A DNA stretch of 48,225 nucleotides from the NCBI GenBank assembly GCA_021373115.1, contig JAJFTI010000025.1, forward strand, positions 1 to 48,225, given 5' to 3'. This document shows positions 1 through 7,325 of the stretch, in pieces. The position numbers and the translations under genes are program-made. Within the stretch, counting starts at the first letter, position 1. Each line of letters begins with the position of its first letter. The notes beneath the pieces were generated by a model. The model made no database searches, had not been told where the DNA came from, and was given only the letters and a program-made list of their open reading frames with translations. Source of the stretch: Eubacteriales bacterium (lineage in GTDB: Bacteria > Bacillota > Clostridia > Christensenellales > CAG-138).

Positions 1-276
1 ACCCGCATTGCGCAGGCATCGGTTCCGACTCCGGAACCAACTGCAGACGAAGGCCCATGGGCAACGGACGCAATACTGGGCATGCACATCAGCACACCGG
101 AGCCGTATACCCAGCCCGACCAACCAACCGCGGACATAAAATTAGACCCGCTCGTCTATGTGTTCGCGGGGTTATTGGCGCTGGTTTTTGTTGGTATCGT
201 CGTCGTCGGGGCTTCGGTGAGAAAGAAAAAAGGGGTTGGCTCACAACATCCGGTCAAACCCAAAAAGAAGATATAA
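1..276 (+). CDS. C-terminal end of a membrane-anchored protein (5' truncated)
   Basis: The reading frame is open from the first base of the window to a TAA at 274-276, giving about 91 residues of a longer protein. The visible part has a Pro/Thr/Glu-rich stretch, then one hydrophobic segment of about 20 residues (LVYVFAGLLALVFVGIVVVG), then a Lys/Arg-rich tail. This is the layout of a surface or secreted protein held by a C-terminal membrane helix with a short cytoplasmic tail. No LPXTG motif is visible. An internal ATG at 82 could start a 64-residue protein, but it lacks a clear ribosome binding site, so a truncated gene is the better reading. The function is unknown. Confidence 0.55.
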   Translation, partial: TRIAQASVPTPEPTADEGPWATDAILGMHISTPEPYTQPDQPTADIKLDPLVYVFAGLLALVFVGIVVVGASVRKKKGVGSQHPVKPKKKI

Positions 277-289
277 CATGTGAAAAATG

Positions 290-323
290 AAGCGTGTTTC
301 TGCTCGGGAAGCGCGCTTTTTTT
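290..323 (+). terminator. Rho-independent terminator
   Basis: AAGCGTG (290-296) pairs with CGCGCTT (312-318) with one G-U pair, and a run of seven T follows. It ends the truncated gene before the tetR promoter. Confidence 0.75.
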
Positions 324-329
324 ATGTGC

Positions 330-358
330 TTGACAAGCCGACCAGGAAAAATTATAAT
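330..358 (+). promoter_or_regulatory. Consensus promoter of the tetR-ABC unit
   Basis: A perfect TTGACA at 330-335 and a perfect TATAAT at 353-358 are separated by 17 bases. They lie about 40 bases upstream of the TetR start codon. Confidence 0.85.
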
Positions 359-381
359 GACTGATAATGAAATAATAGTCA
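358..381 (+). promoter_or_regulatory. Putative TetR operator
   Basis: An imperfect palindrome has outer arms TGACT (358-362) and AGTCA (377-381) and a partly symmetric AT-rich centre. It starts at the last base of the -10 box, where a bound repressor would block transcription. Autoregulation by the adjacent TetR protein is inferred. Confidence 0.45.
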
Positions 382-397
382 AAAAGGCTGATCAAAC

Positions 398-994
398 ATG
401 CCAAAGACATTTTCGGAACAGGAAAAAGTATATATCCGGGAGCGATTGCTGGAGGAGGCAAAAAAGAGCCTCGCGCAGTACGGCATCCGTAAAACGACGG
501 TGGACGAGTTGGTTCGGCGTGTCGGTATTCCGAAGGGGACGTTTTACCTCTTTTATGAATCCAAGGAACGGCTGCTGTTCGACGTAATATTGCAGTTCAA
601 CGATGAAATTCAAACGGAACTGCTCGCGGAAATCTCCGCGCTGGCGAGCGTCCCGGATGCGGAACTGCTGACGGACATCATCTTTCGACTCTATTGCCGG
701 CTGGATGATTCGTTTCTGCCGAGAGTTTTACAGGACGGCGAAATGGAATTTTTCATGCGAACGCTCCCGCCGGAACTGGCGAAGCTGCATGCGGAGCACG
801 ACGACAACCGGGTACGCGACCTGCTGAAGCTGCTGCCCGGCATGCACGAGGATCGCGCGGAGGTCTTCAGCGCGGCGCTTCGATGCGTCTTTTTAACGCT
901 GATGCATAAAAGTGAAATCGGTGAAGCGATCTTTGACGAAACGCTCCGCATTCTGATTCGCGGGATTGTCATACAGCTGCTGGAGGAGTGCTGA
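398..994 (+). CDS. TetR/AcrR family transcriptional regulator
   Basis: A 198-residue protein of usual TetR length. The N-terminal 60 residues form the helix-turn-helix domain, with the recognisable stretch ending in GIPKGTFYLFYESKERLL; the helical rest is the ligand-binding and dimerisation domain. It is the first gene behind a perfect consensus promoter, with a palindrome overlapping the transcription start, and it is followed after about 50 bases by an ABC exporter on the same strand. The usual logic is repression of its own operon with release by a compound that the exporter removes. The ligand cannot be read from sequence. Confidence 0.9.
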   Translation: MPKTFSEQEKVYIRERLLEEAKKSLAQYGIRKTTVDELVRRVGIPKGTFYLFYESKERLLFDVILQFNDEIQTELLAEISALASVPDAELLTDIIFRLYCRLDDSFLPRVLQDGEMEFFMRTLPPELAKLHAEHDDNRVRDLLKLLPGMHEDRAEVFSAALRCVFLTLMHKSEIGEAIFDETLRILIRGIVIQLLEEC

Positions 995-1043
995 AGCGGC
1001 CTGATTCAAACAAACAAAACAGGACAGGGGGAACAACGCGATT

Positions 1044-1934
1044 ATGGGACATGCCATCGAAACAAACAAGCTGACGAAGTATTACGGTAAGGCGCGCGGG
1101 ATTGTGGATGTGGATCTCGCGGTGGAAGAGGGCGAGATCTTCGGCTTCATCGGTCCGAACGGCGCGGGCAAGTCCACGACGATCCGTACGCTGCTGGGGC
1201 TCATTAAAAAAACAAGCGGCAACGCATCGATTTTCGGTATGGACTGCGAAAAGGACAAGGTAAAGATACTCTCCGAAGTCGGCTATCTGCCGGGCGAGGT
1301 GTTCTATTACGACCGGATGCGCGCCATCGACCTGCTGCGCTACTCCGCGAGCTTCTACAAAAAAGACTGTACGCAGCGAATCAAGGAACTGGCGGATGTA
1401 CTCTCGCTCGACCTGAATAAAAAGATCGAGGACATGAGCCTCGGCAATAAAAAGAAGGTCGGCATTGTGCAGGGGCTGCTGCATTCGCCGAAGCTCATCA
1501 TTCTCGACGAGCCGACGAGCGGCCTCGACCCGCTTATGCAGCGGACGTTCTTTGACCTGATTCAGCGCGAGAACGAACGTGGCGCGACGGTGCTCTTCTC
1601 CTCGCATATTCTTGGCGAGGTGCAGCGCATCTGCGACCGGGTTGCGATCATTAAGGAAGGGCGCATTGTCGATTTGCGCAGCATCGACGACTTGCGCAAA
1701 AACTCCTATAAAAAGGTCTCGTTTACAACGCAGTCTCCGCTGGCCGATTTCGCTTTGCCGGGCGCGGCGCAGATTCAACAGGATGGTGCGCAGACGAGCT
1801 TTCTCTACAACGGGGATATCAACGCGCTGCTCGGTAAACTCGCGGGCCTGTCGCTTGTCAACGCGGACGTCAGCGAGCCGGAGCTGGAGGAGATCTTTCT
1901 GCATTACTATGAGGATGGGGAGGCGAACGCATGA
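1044..1934 (+). CDS. ABC transporter ATP-binding protein
   Basis: A 296-residue ATPase of the drug/antibiotic export class. Walker A is GPNGAGKST near residues 37-45, the signature region SLGNKKKVG is near 131, and Walker B LIILDEPTSGLD is near 150. The usual signature LSGGQ is degenerate (LGNKKK), which is common in BcrA/CcmA-like exporters. The C-terminal 80 residues form the extension typical of this class. It overlaps the next gene by four bases (ATGA), so ATPase and permease are translationally coupled. It powers the two membrane proteins encoded downstream. Confidence 0.93.
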   Translation: MGHAIETNKLTKYYGKARGIVDVDLAVEEGEIFGFIGPNGAGKSTTIRTLLGLIKKTSGNASIFGMDCEKDKVKILSEVGYLPGEVFYYDRMRAIDLLRYSASFYKKDCTQRIKELADVLSLDLNKKIEDMSLGNKKKVGIVQGLLHSPKLIILDEPTSGLDPLMQRTFFDLIQRENERGATVLFSSHILGEVQRICDRVAIIKEGRIVDLRSIDDLRKNSYKKVSFTTQSPLADFALPGAAQIQQDGAQTSFLYNGDINALLGKLAGLSLVNADVSEPELEEIFLHYYEDGEANA

Positions 1935-2731
1935 ACGTCTTCCGGTTTGAACTGCGGCGCGCGTGGGTCGGCGCCGCGGTCTGGACGCTTGTGATCCTTG
2001 GCCTGCTGGGCGGGCTGATCATTGGCGCGCTGCCCGCGTTTCTGGACAGCCGCGCGGGCGTAGAGGCGATGCTGGGGAGCTTTCCGCCCGCGTTTGCCGC
2101 GGCGTTTGGACTGGAGATGGACAATCTCTTCAGCTTCGGCGGATTCTACACCTTTGGATTTCTCTACTATTCGCTCTTTGGCGCGATTCTAGTCGCCGGC
2201 ATCGGGCTGGATCTGTTTTCCCGCGAAAAGCGCGAGAAGTGCATGGATTTTCTGCTGACCAAACCGCGCAGGAGAAGCCGGCTGTTCGGTGAAAAGCTGC
2301 TGGCCGCGCTGACGCTGATGTTCTGTTCCAACGCACTGTTTGTGGCCGAGTCGCTCGCGCTCTACCGTGCCTACGCGCCCGCGCCGCTTCAAATGGGCTA
2401 CGCGCTGCTCGCGGCAGTCTCGCTGTTTTTCACCGAATTGGTCATGTTTTCCATCGCGGTGTTTGCGGCGGTGTTTGCGCGGAGAATCCGCTCCGTTTCC
2501 GGCACGGCAACGGCGATTGGTTTTGCGGGGTTCCTGCTCAGCGCGCTGCATAGCCTGCTGGAGGAGGCCGCGCTGCGCTACATCACACCGTATCAGTACT
2601 TCGACGTGGGAAAAGCGTTCTTCGAAGGCAGGTTTGAAACGCCCTATGTACTGACCGCAGCCGTCGTTACGCTTGCGCTGCTGGCGCTGTCGTATTGGAA
2701 GTATACGCGAGCCGATATTCCGGCGCTATAG
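1931..2731 (+). CDS. ABC transporter permease (first of two)
   Basis: A 266-residue hydrophobic protein with about six membrane segments, of the ABC-2 / YhgE-like permease type. It starts inside the stop codon of the ATPase gene. A motif near residue 115, MDFLLTKPRRRSRLFGEKLL, recurs in almost the same form in the next permease (YEFLFTKPRSRAFILARKLL). It marks the cytoplasmic loop that commonly contacts the ATPase. The two permeases are thus paralogues and probably form a heterodimeric channel. The substrate is unknown; the TetR context suggests a toxic compound. Confidence 0.88.
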   Translation: MNVFRFELRRAWVGAAVWTLVILGLLGGLIIGALPAFLDSRAGVEAMLGSFPPAFAAAFGLEMDNLFSFGGFYTFGFLYYSLFGAILVAGIGLDLFSREKREKCMDFLLTKPRRRSRLFGEKLLAALTLMFCSNALFVAESLALYRAYAPAPLQMGYALLAAVSLFFTELVMFSIAVFAAVFARRIRSVSGTATAIGFAGFLLSALHSLLEEAALRYITPYQYFDVGKAFFEGRFETPYVLTAAVVTLALLALSYWKYTRADIPAL

Positions 2732-2748
2732 GAAGGGAGGATGCGGGT

Positions 2749-3546
2749 ATGAATCTATTTCTAAAAGAACTGAAAGCGGGACTCAAGCCGTTCTTCTTCT
2801 GGACGCTTGGACTGTTTGCGCTCATCTTCGCGGGGATTGTCAAATCCGGCGCGGCAATGGCGGACGGCGCGTTTATGACCGAGCTGATTGGCAAATTTCC
2901 GCGTATTGTCATTGCGGTTATGGGCATGGCAAACGTCGATATTTCCAATTTCGGCGGGTTTTACGGGGTGCTTATGCAGTATACCTTCGTGCTCACGGCG
3001 GTATACGGTACGCACCTGGGCAACAACGCCGTGTCCCGCGAAAGCGTGGATCGGACGTATGAGTTTCTTTTTACCAAACCGCGCTCACGCGCCTTTATTC
3101 TCGCCCGGAAACTGCTTGCGGCAACGGTTTACCTAACGGTCTTTGCAGCGCTGAACCTGCTGTTCTCCGTGCTCGCTGCAAAACAGCTGGGGGTGGAAGG
3201 GGATTATACCGGCCTGTTCCTGCGCTTCTCCTTTTCCATGTGGCTTGTTGGCGTTGTGTTCTTCGCGCTCGCGGCAATGTTTTCGGCGAGCTTTCCGTCC
3301 GCCGAACGCGGTGCGCGCGCGGGAAACCTCGCGGTGCTTGGCACGTATGCGCTCGCGGTTGTTTGCGACCTGCTGGAGAAACCCGGGGTGATCCGGCTCT
3401 TTACGCCGTTTCGCTATTTTCCGAACCACGAACTGATGGCCGGAGGCTTTCCGTTCGAATTTGCGGCGCTGAGCGTCGCGCTTGCGGCGGCATTTCTCGT
3501 GCTGGCGTTCTTCCGATTTGAGCGGCGCGACCTCGGCGCGCTGTAG
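2749..3546 (+). CDS. ABC transporter permease (second of two)
   Basis: I place the start at the ATG at 2749, eight bases after the strong ribosome binding site GGAAGGGAGG (2731-2740). An in-frame start at 2695 would overlap the previous gene and add residues that do not resemble a permease N-terminus. The resulting 265-residue protein matches its upstream paralogue in length, with about six membrane segments and the shared F-L-TKPR motif. It completes the tetR-ATPase-permease-permease operon, which ends at the terminator at 3617-3658. Confidence 0.88.
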   Translation: MNLFLKELKAGLKPFFFWTLGLFALIFAGIVKSGAAMADGAFMTELIGKFPRIVIAVMGMANVDISNFGGFYGVLMQYTFVLTAVYGTHLGNNAVSRESVDRTYEFLFTKPRSRAFILARKLLAATVYLTVFAALNLLFSVLAAKQLGVEGDYTGLFLRFSFSMWLVGVVFFALAAMFSASFPSAERGARAGNLAVLGTYALAVVCDLLEKPGVIRLFTPFRYFPNHELMAGGFPFEFAALSVALAAAFLVLAFFRFERRDLGAL

Positions 3547-3616
3547 TGTTCGTTGGCGCGAACCTGTCGCGCAGCGTGACAAAACGGTAAACTCTTTTCA
3601 AACTATCGCTGATTTC

Positions 3617-3658
3617 GCCCGTAAAACGCACTGCCGCGCTTTGCGGGCGGTCTTTTTT
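3617..3658 (+). terminator. Rho-independent terminator of the ABC operon
   Basis: GCCCGTAAA (3617-3625) pairs with TTTGCGGGC (3640-3648), with one G-U pair. An inner CGC/GCG stem extends it, and TCTTTTTT follows. Confidence 0.85.
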
Positions 3659-3660
3659 GT

Positions 3661-3668
3661 GGTACGAT
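3661..3668 (+). promoter_or_regulatory. Extended -10 element of mscS
   Basis: TGTGGTACGAT contains the TG-n-TAnnAT form of an extended -10, with the hexamer TACGAT at 3663-3668. The start codon lies only 12 bases downstream, so the transcript would have almost no leader. Confidence 0.5.
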
Positions 3669-3680
3669 TTGCGGGTTTGA

Positions 3681-4775
3681 ATGAGTAACACGCAAGGGAC
3701 AATCGATAAAGCAATGGAATTTCTAGAACAGGTCTATTGGAACAACACGGTGCTGGACTACGCTGTTTTTCTGCTCGCGCTGACGCTGAGCTTGACGGTG
3801 ATCTTCTTTCTCGGGCGAATGCTGCTAAGGCGAATTGCGGTTTACTGCGAGAAAACGCAGTCTCCATATGGCGAACTGATTCGCGTCAGCATCAAGCGGT
3901 ACCTGCTGCCGATTGCGTATTTCGCGGCGTTCTACTCCTGTACACGGCTACTGGCACTGAACGATACGCTTGTCCGCCTCGTGCGCTGCGGCTCGACGCT
4001 GTTTGCCATCGTGATGGGGGCAATGTTCCTCTCGTCCCTGATCGCGTTTTCGTTTGGCAAGCTGCAAAGCGGAAAGGACGAGAACGGCGCGCTCGCCATC
4101 AAGTGGCTGATTCGCTTGGCGAAGGCGGTCGTATGGGGACTGGCGCTGATTCTGTTTCTCGACAACGTTGGCGTCAAAATCACGTCGCTCGTCACCGGTC
4201 TCGGCATTGGCGGGGTTGCGATCGCGTTTGCCGCGCAGAGCGCGCTGTCGGATATCTTCTGCTTTTTTACGATCTTTTTCGACAAACCCTACGAGATCGG
4301 CGATTTCATCATTGCGGGCGAGCATATGGGCACCGTGGAGCACATTGGCGTGAAAACAACGCGCCTGCGCGCGCTCGGCGGCGAACAGCTCATCGCCTCC
4401 AATGCGGACTTGACCGGCTCCCGTATCCGCAACTACAAAACGCTTCAGCAGCGGCGGGTGAGCTTTACGCTCGGCGTACCGTACGACACGCCCTCCGAAC
4501 AGCTCCGGAAAATACCGGACCTGATCCGGGAGGTCGTGGAGGCGACGGAGGAAACGTCCTTCTCCCGCGCGCATTTCGCGTCGTTCGGCACCTACTGCCT
4601 GAACATCGAAGTGGTCTATTTCGTGCTTGGTTCGGATTTCGACCGGTATATGGACATCAACCAGCGCGTGAACATCGGTATCAAAGAGGAGTTCGAGCGC
4701 CTTGGCGTGCCGTTTGCGATTCCGACGACGACGGTGCGCATTGGCCCCGCCGGAACGGAGACGGCGCAAAAGTAA
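3681..4775 (+). CDS. mscS: Small-conductance mechanosensitive channel (MscS family)
   Basis: A 364-residue membrane protein. Several N-terminal hydrophobic helices precede the diagnostic pore-lining region near residues 170-210 (GLGIGGVAIAFAAQSALSDI, then FFTIFFDKPYEIGDFI), which joins the third helix to the cytoplasmic beta domain. The C-terminal 150 residues form the vestibule. It opens under membrane tension and releases solutes on osmotic downshock. The ATG at 3681 directly follows an in-frame stop, has no ribosome binding site, and lies a few bases after a predicted transcription start. An in-frame ATG at 3714 is the alternative start. Confidence 0.92.
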   Translation: MSNTQGTIDKAMEFLEQVYWNNTVLDYAVFLLALTLSLTVIFFLGRMLLRRIAVYCEKTQSPYGELIRVSIKRYLLPIAYFAAFYSCTRLLALNDTLVRLVRCGSTLFAIVMGAMFLSSLIAFSFGKLQSGKDENGALAIKWLIRLAKAVVWGLALILFLDNVGVKITSLVTGLGIGGVAIAFAAQSALSDIFCFFTIFFDKPYEIGDFIIAGEHMGTVEHIGVKTTRLRALGGEQLIASNADLTGSRIRNYKTLQQRRVSFTLGVPYDTPSEQLRKIPDLIREVVEATEETSFSRAHFASFGTYCLNIEVVYFVLGSDFDRYMDINQRVNIGIKEEFERLGVPFAIPTTTVRIGPAGTETAQK

Positions 4776-4794
4776 CGGCGGTTCGGCGGAGTCC

Positions 4795-4827
4795 GGCGGG
4801 AGCGGCACAAGCCGCGCCCGCCTTTTT
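4795..4827 (+). terminator. Rho-independent terminator of mscS
   Basis: GGCGGG-A-GCGGC (4795-4806) pairs with GCCGC-G-CCCGCC (4811-4822) around an ACAA loop, followed by five T. Confidence 0.85.
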
Positions 4828-4828
4828 A

Positions 4829-5923
4829 CTACTCGTCGAAGGCAGATCTGCCGCGCTTGCCGCCGGATTTCTGTATTTCTTTGCTGAGCTTGGCGATCTG
4901 GGTAAAGCGCTGCTGCTTTTGCCGGAGGTAGTCCGCCTGACTTGTGGAATAGCTCGTTTCGCGCTGGAGCTTCTGATAGCTTTCCCAGCGGGAACGCGAT
5001 AAATCGCCGCGCGCAATCGCCGCCTGTACTTCGCAGCCCGGCTCGCCCGAATGGCGGCAGTCGGAGAAGCGGCAGCGGGACGCATACTGCTCCACATCCG
5101 CAAAGGATTCGCTCAAGCCCGCGGTGGAATCCAGCATGCCGAGTTCGCGCATCCCCGGCGTGTCGATGATCATCACGCCGCTGTCGAGCCGGATAAGCTG
5201 GCGGCAGGTGGTCGTGTGCCGTCCCTTGCTGTCGTCCTCGCGAATGGCGTTGACCGCCAGCAGATCCTCGCCCGCGAGCGCGTTGACGAAGCTGGATTTT
5301 CCAACGCCGGACGAGCCGAGCAGTACGATGGTTCTGCCGGGCGCGAGGTAGTTCGCAAGCCGGTCGAACCCGTAGCCGGTCTTCGCGCTGACCGCGAAGA
5401 TTTCGACGCCCGCCGCCGTTTCGCTGGCGCGCAAGAGCTGCTCGTCCCAGCTTTTCACAAGATCCGCCTTGGTGAGTACGATAACCGGCGTTGCGCCGGA
5501 CTGCCACGCGAGGGTGAGATAGCGCTCCATCCGCTTCACGTTGAAGTCGAAATTGAGCGATTGCATGATGAAAACGCTGTCGAAATTCGCGGCTACCGCC
5601 TGCTCGCCCTGCCCGAGCGTCGGGTTGCGGCGGGCGAAATACGACCGGCGCGGCAGCGTTTGGGTGACGACGCTGTCGCCGCTTTCGTTGTAGGCAATGA
5701 GCACGAAATCGCCCGTGGTGGGAAACGGCTGGTCGCCGCCGTTATAGTAGACCGACGATTTCAGTCGGCCAAAGCATTCGCCGCGGTCGCTGACGAGCTC
5801 ATACCGCTCCTTATGCACGGCGGTGACGCGCGCGGGGATTTCCTGCTTCGTTCCCCGCGCGGCCAGCGCTTCCCGCTGGGCAGGCAGCAGTCCGTAGGCT
5901 TCCAGTCCGGCTGCGGGGATCAT
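4829..5923 (-). CDS. rsgA: Ribosome biogenesis GTPase RsgA
   Basis: A 364-residue circularly permuted GTPase that checks maturation of the 30S decoding centre and is stimulated by the ribosome. An N-terminal OB fold (about 30-100) is followed by the permuted G motifs: G4 LTKADL, G1 LLGSSGVGKSSF and G3 DTPGMRELG. The zinc-binding C-terminal motif is CRFSDCRHSGEPGC. The chosen start at 5923 has GAGGAAA upstream, and its ATGA overlaps the stop of the upstream small ORF. It is the last gene of a minus-strand unit that begins with a leader peptide and attenuator near 6.5-6.8 kb. Confidence 0.93.
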   Translation of the reverse strand: MIPAAGLEAYGLLPAQREALAARGTKQEIPARVTAVHKERYELVSDRGECFGRLKSSVYYNGGDQPFPTTGDFVLIAYNESGDSVVTQTLPRRSYFARRNPTLGQGEQAVAANFDSVFIMQSLNFDFNVKRMERYLTLAWQSGATPVIVLTKADLVKSWDEQLLRASETAAGVEIFAVSAKTGYGFDRLANYLAPGRTIVLLGSSGVGKSSFVNALAGEDLLAVNAIREDDSKGRHTTTCRQLIRLDSGVMIIDTPGMRELGMLDSTAGLSESFADVEQYASRCRFSDCRHSGEPGCEVQAAIARGDLSRSRWESYQKLQRETSYSTSQADYLRQKQQRFTQIAKLSKEIQKSGGKRGRSAFDE

Positions 5924-6273
5924 TGCGGTTTCCTCAGCAGCTGGGCGATGGCCTGACGGATGTTTCGCTGCGGTCTGGACGGCACAAGCGCGTCGTAGGC
6001 CTGGTGCTGCTTCGCGCATCCGCTGCAGGGATGCGGGGCAAAGATGCTGCCGAACTGGCCGGCATTCAGCGCGGACCCCTGAGCGGGGGACGCGATAAAA
6101 TTATGTGGATCGGGTTTCATATATTCCTCCGAAAAATTCGTTCGTCGTTTGTGGATCGGTTCGGCGACAAAACGCGCCTGCGCTCTGCGGGCAAACCGTG
6201 TAATTGCTTCCAGCGGGGAAAGCGTCAAAATCCGTGCGCCCGACGGCGCGAAGGCTTCGAGCATATTGCTCAT
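5920..6273 (-). CDS. Small protein of unknown function coupled to rsgA
   Basis: A 117-residue frame with the start at 6273, behind AGGGGGG. It overlaps the preceding 48-residue ORF and the following rsgA by ATGA at both ends, which suggests translational coupling. A second in-frame start at 6120 has an even better ribosome binding site (GGAGGA, four bases away) and would give a 66-residue protein. Both forms contain a CSGC pair (HPCSGCAKQH) that could bind a metal. There is no signal peptide or membrane segment. I do not recognise the family. Coding status rests on the ribosome binding sites and overlaps, not on homology. Confidence 0.45.
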   Translation of the reverse strand: MSNMLEAFAPSGARILTLSPLEAITRFARRAQARFVAEPIHKRRTNFSEEYMKPDPHNFIASPAQGSALNAGQFGSIFAPHPCSGCAKQHQAYDALVPSRPQRNIRQAIAQLLRKPQ

Positions 6274-6416
6274 TTGCAAATCCCCCCCTCTGTATAAGTA
6301 ATCGCGGATATTTCAATATCACTCCGGACCGTTGCGCCGGAGCGGCGGTACAGGCCGGCGCGCGCCGCTCTCCAGCGGCGGAGCAAGGTCTGCTTAAAAT
6401 GGTTCTCAATCAACAT
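6270..6416 (-). CDS. Small basic 48-residue ORF at the head of the rsgA unit
   Basis: An ATG at 6416 follows GGAAAGGAGT with ideal spacing. The frame encodes 48 residues, rich in Arg in its first half (KQTLLRRWRAARAGLYRRSG), and ends in a TGA that overlaps the next start codon. It lies 43 bases after an attenuator-like terminator on the same strand. The same 12-mer ATGGAAAGGAGT precedes the 12-residue leader ORF upstream. It could be a functional small protein or a translated coupling element. The family is not recognised. Confidence 0.4.
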   Translation of the reverse strand: MLIENHFKQTLLRRWRAARAGLYRRSGATVRSDIEISAITYTEGGICK

Positions 6417-6458
6417 GGCCGACTCCTTTCCATGGTTGTTTCGTTGTGCTGCGGGCAG

Positions 6459-6504
6459 AAAAATAGCCGTGAAATGCAGCCTTTTTCAGACTGCTTTCAC
6501 GGCT
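6459..6504 (-). terminator. Terminator or attenuator upstream of the rsgA unit
   Basis: On the minus strand, AGCCGTGAAAGCAG pairs with CTGC-A-TTTCACGGCT (14 pairs, one bulge), followed by ATTTTT. It lies between the leader peptide and the 48-residue ORF. It could end transcripts from the leader promoter, or those coming from crcB. Confidence 0.75.
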
Positions 6505-6601
6505 CAGGCGGGACGGCTCTTTTTATTGTGCAAATAAAAACGAGCACACCCGATCGATATGCCCGTAAAAAAATTACAGTTCGTTCGAAAGGTTACGCTG
6601 C

Positions 6602-6666
6602 CGGACGAGAGACGACTCCACAAAAGGGTTCACAAAATAGACCTGCGGAGAAATGATGTCCCGTCC
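6602..6666 (-). ncRNA. Structured leader RNA between leader peptide and attenuator
   Basis: On the minus strand three nested stems are visible. The outer one pairs GGACGGGAC with GTCTCTCGTCC, the middle one CTCCGCA with TGTGGAG, and the inner one GGT with ACC. Together they form a long hairpin just after the 12-residue leader ORF. It resembles no riboswitch class I know. Confidence 0.4.
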
Positions 6667-6679
6667 GATTATGAAATTG

Positions 6680-6718
6680 TTAGGCGTTCGCCACCCTGAC
6701 CTCGCTCAGCATTTTCAT
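6680..6718 (-). CDS. Putative 12-residue leader peptide
   Basis: ATG at 6718 behind GGAAAGGAGT encodes MKMLSEVRVANA, then TAA. The last codons lie in a small GGC/GCC hairpin. The peptide sits between a promoter and a terminator hairpin, the arrangement seen in ribosome-mediated attenuation. No run of a single amino acid points to a sensed residue, so drug- or ribosome-state sensing is as likely as amino-acid sensing. Confidence 0.4.
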   Translation of the reverse strand: MKMLSEVRVANA

Positions 6719-6782
6719 TTTTACTCCTTTCCATATTCCGCATTGCGTGCTTTCGCCCAATTTGCAGAATCACTACGGGCAG

Positions 6783-6812
6783 AGTATAGCATGCAATTTT
6801 TTCGGAATGCAA
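6783..6812 (-). promoter_or_regulatory. Promoter of the rsgA leader
   Basis: On the minus strand, TTGCAT (6812-6807) and TATACT (6788-6783) are separated by 18 bases. They lie about 65 bases upstream of the leader peptide. Confidence 0.5.
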
Positions 6813-6928
6813 GAGAAAATTACAAAAAATTATAATATATTGTGCGGGCTGCTTTTCAGACGCTTGTATATACTGATTTATATTTACAGAAGCGAAGAAA
6901 CGAAGATCCGCATACACTCCCTCGCCCG

Positions 6929-7303
6929 TTAACGGACCAGAAAATCCGCGGAAAATACGGCGAACATGCTGAACACTACGCTCATGAGCGCGTAGAGCAG
7001 CGCCGTATACGGCCGGCCTGCGCTCAAAAGAGACTGCGCTTCGAACGCGAAGGTGGAGAACGTCGTGAATCCTCCGCAGACGCCGACTTTCAGAAACAGC
7101 AGCGCGCGCGGATCAACCGCGTTATTTTTGCCTGCAAATGCCATAATCAGGCCGAGCAGAAACGCTCCCAGGACGTTGATGCCGAGCGTTACGAGGGGAA
7201 AGCCGCTTTCGTGGCGCAGCGGAAGAAGGCTGATCAGATAACGAAGTACGGAACCGACCAGGCCGCCGAGGCCAACGAACACGCAGTTGAGTACGATTGT
7301 CAA
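6929..7303 (-). CDS. crcB: Fluoride efflux channel CrcB (Fluc)
   Basis: A 124-residue protein with four hydrophobic helices, the usual length for CrcB/FEX. Family motifs are GGLVGSVLRYL near residue 13 and GGFTTFSTFAFE near residue 76; the Phe-rich second motif lines the fluoride path in the dual-topology dimer. The start is TTG at 7303, with GGAGA nine bases upstream and no ATG nearby. Many bacteria carry two crcB genes, but only one lies here. No fluoride riboswitch is visible upstream; instead there are three tandem hairpins. Confidence 0.92.
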   Translation of the reverse strand: MTIVLNCVFVGLGGLVGSVLRYLISLLPLRHESGFPLVTLGINVLGAFLLGLIMAFAGKNNAVDPRALLFLKVGVCGGFTTFSTFAFEAQSLLSAGRPYTALLYALMSVVFSMFAVFSADFLVR

Positions 7304-7325
7304 AACGGGGATCTCCTATTCAAGA

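Noticed and set aside
3737..5002. Plus-strand frame of 421 codons across mscS and rsgA
   Set aside because: It overlaps two clear genes in other frames and its translation is Arg-rich low-complexity sequence without a domain.
6653..6835. Plus-strand 60-codon frame and neighbouring frames in 6204-6656
   Set aside because: No ribosome binding site and no domain. The region is better explained by minus-strand leader elements.
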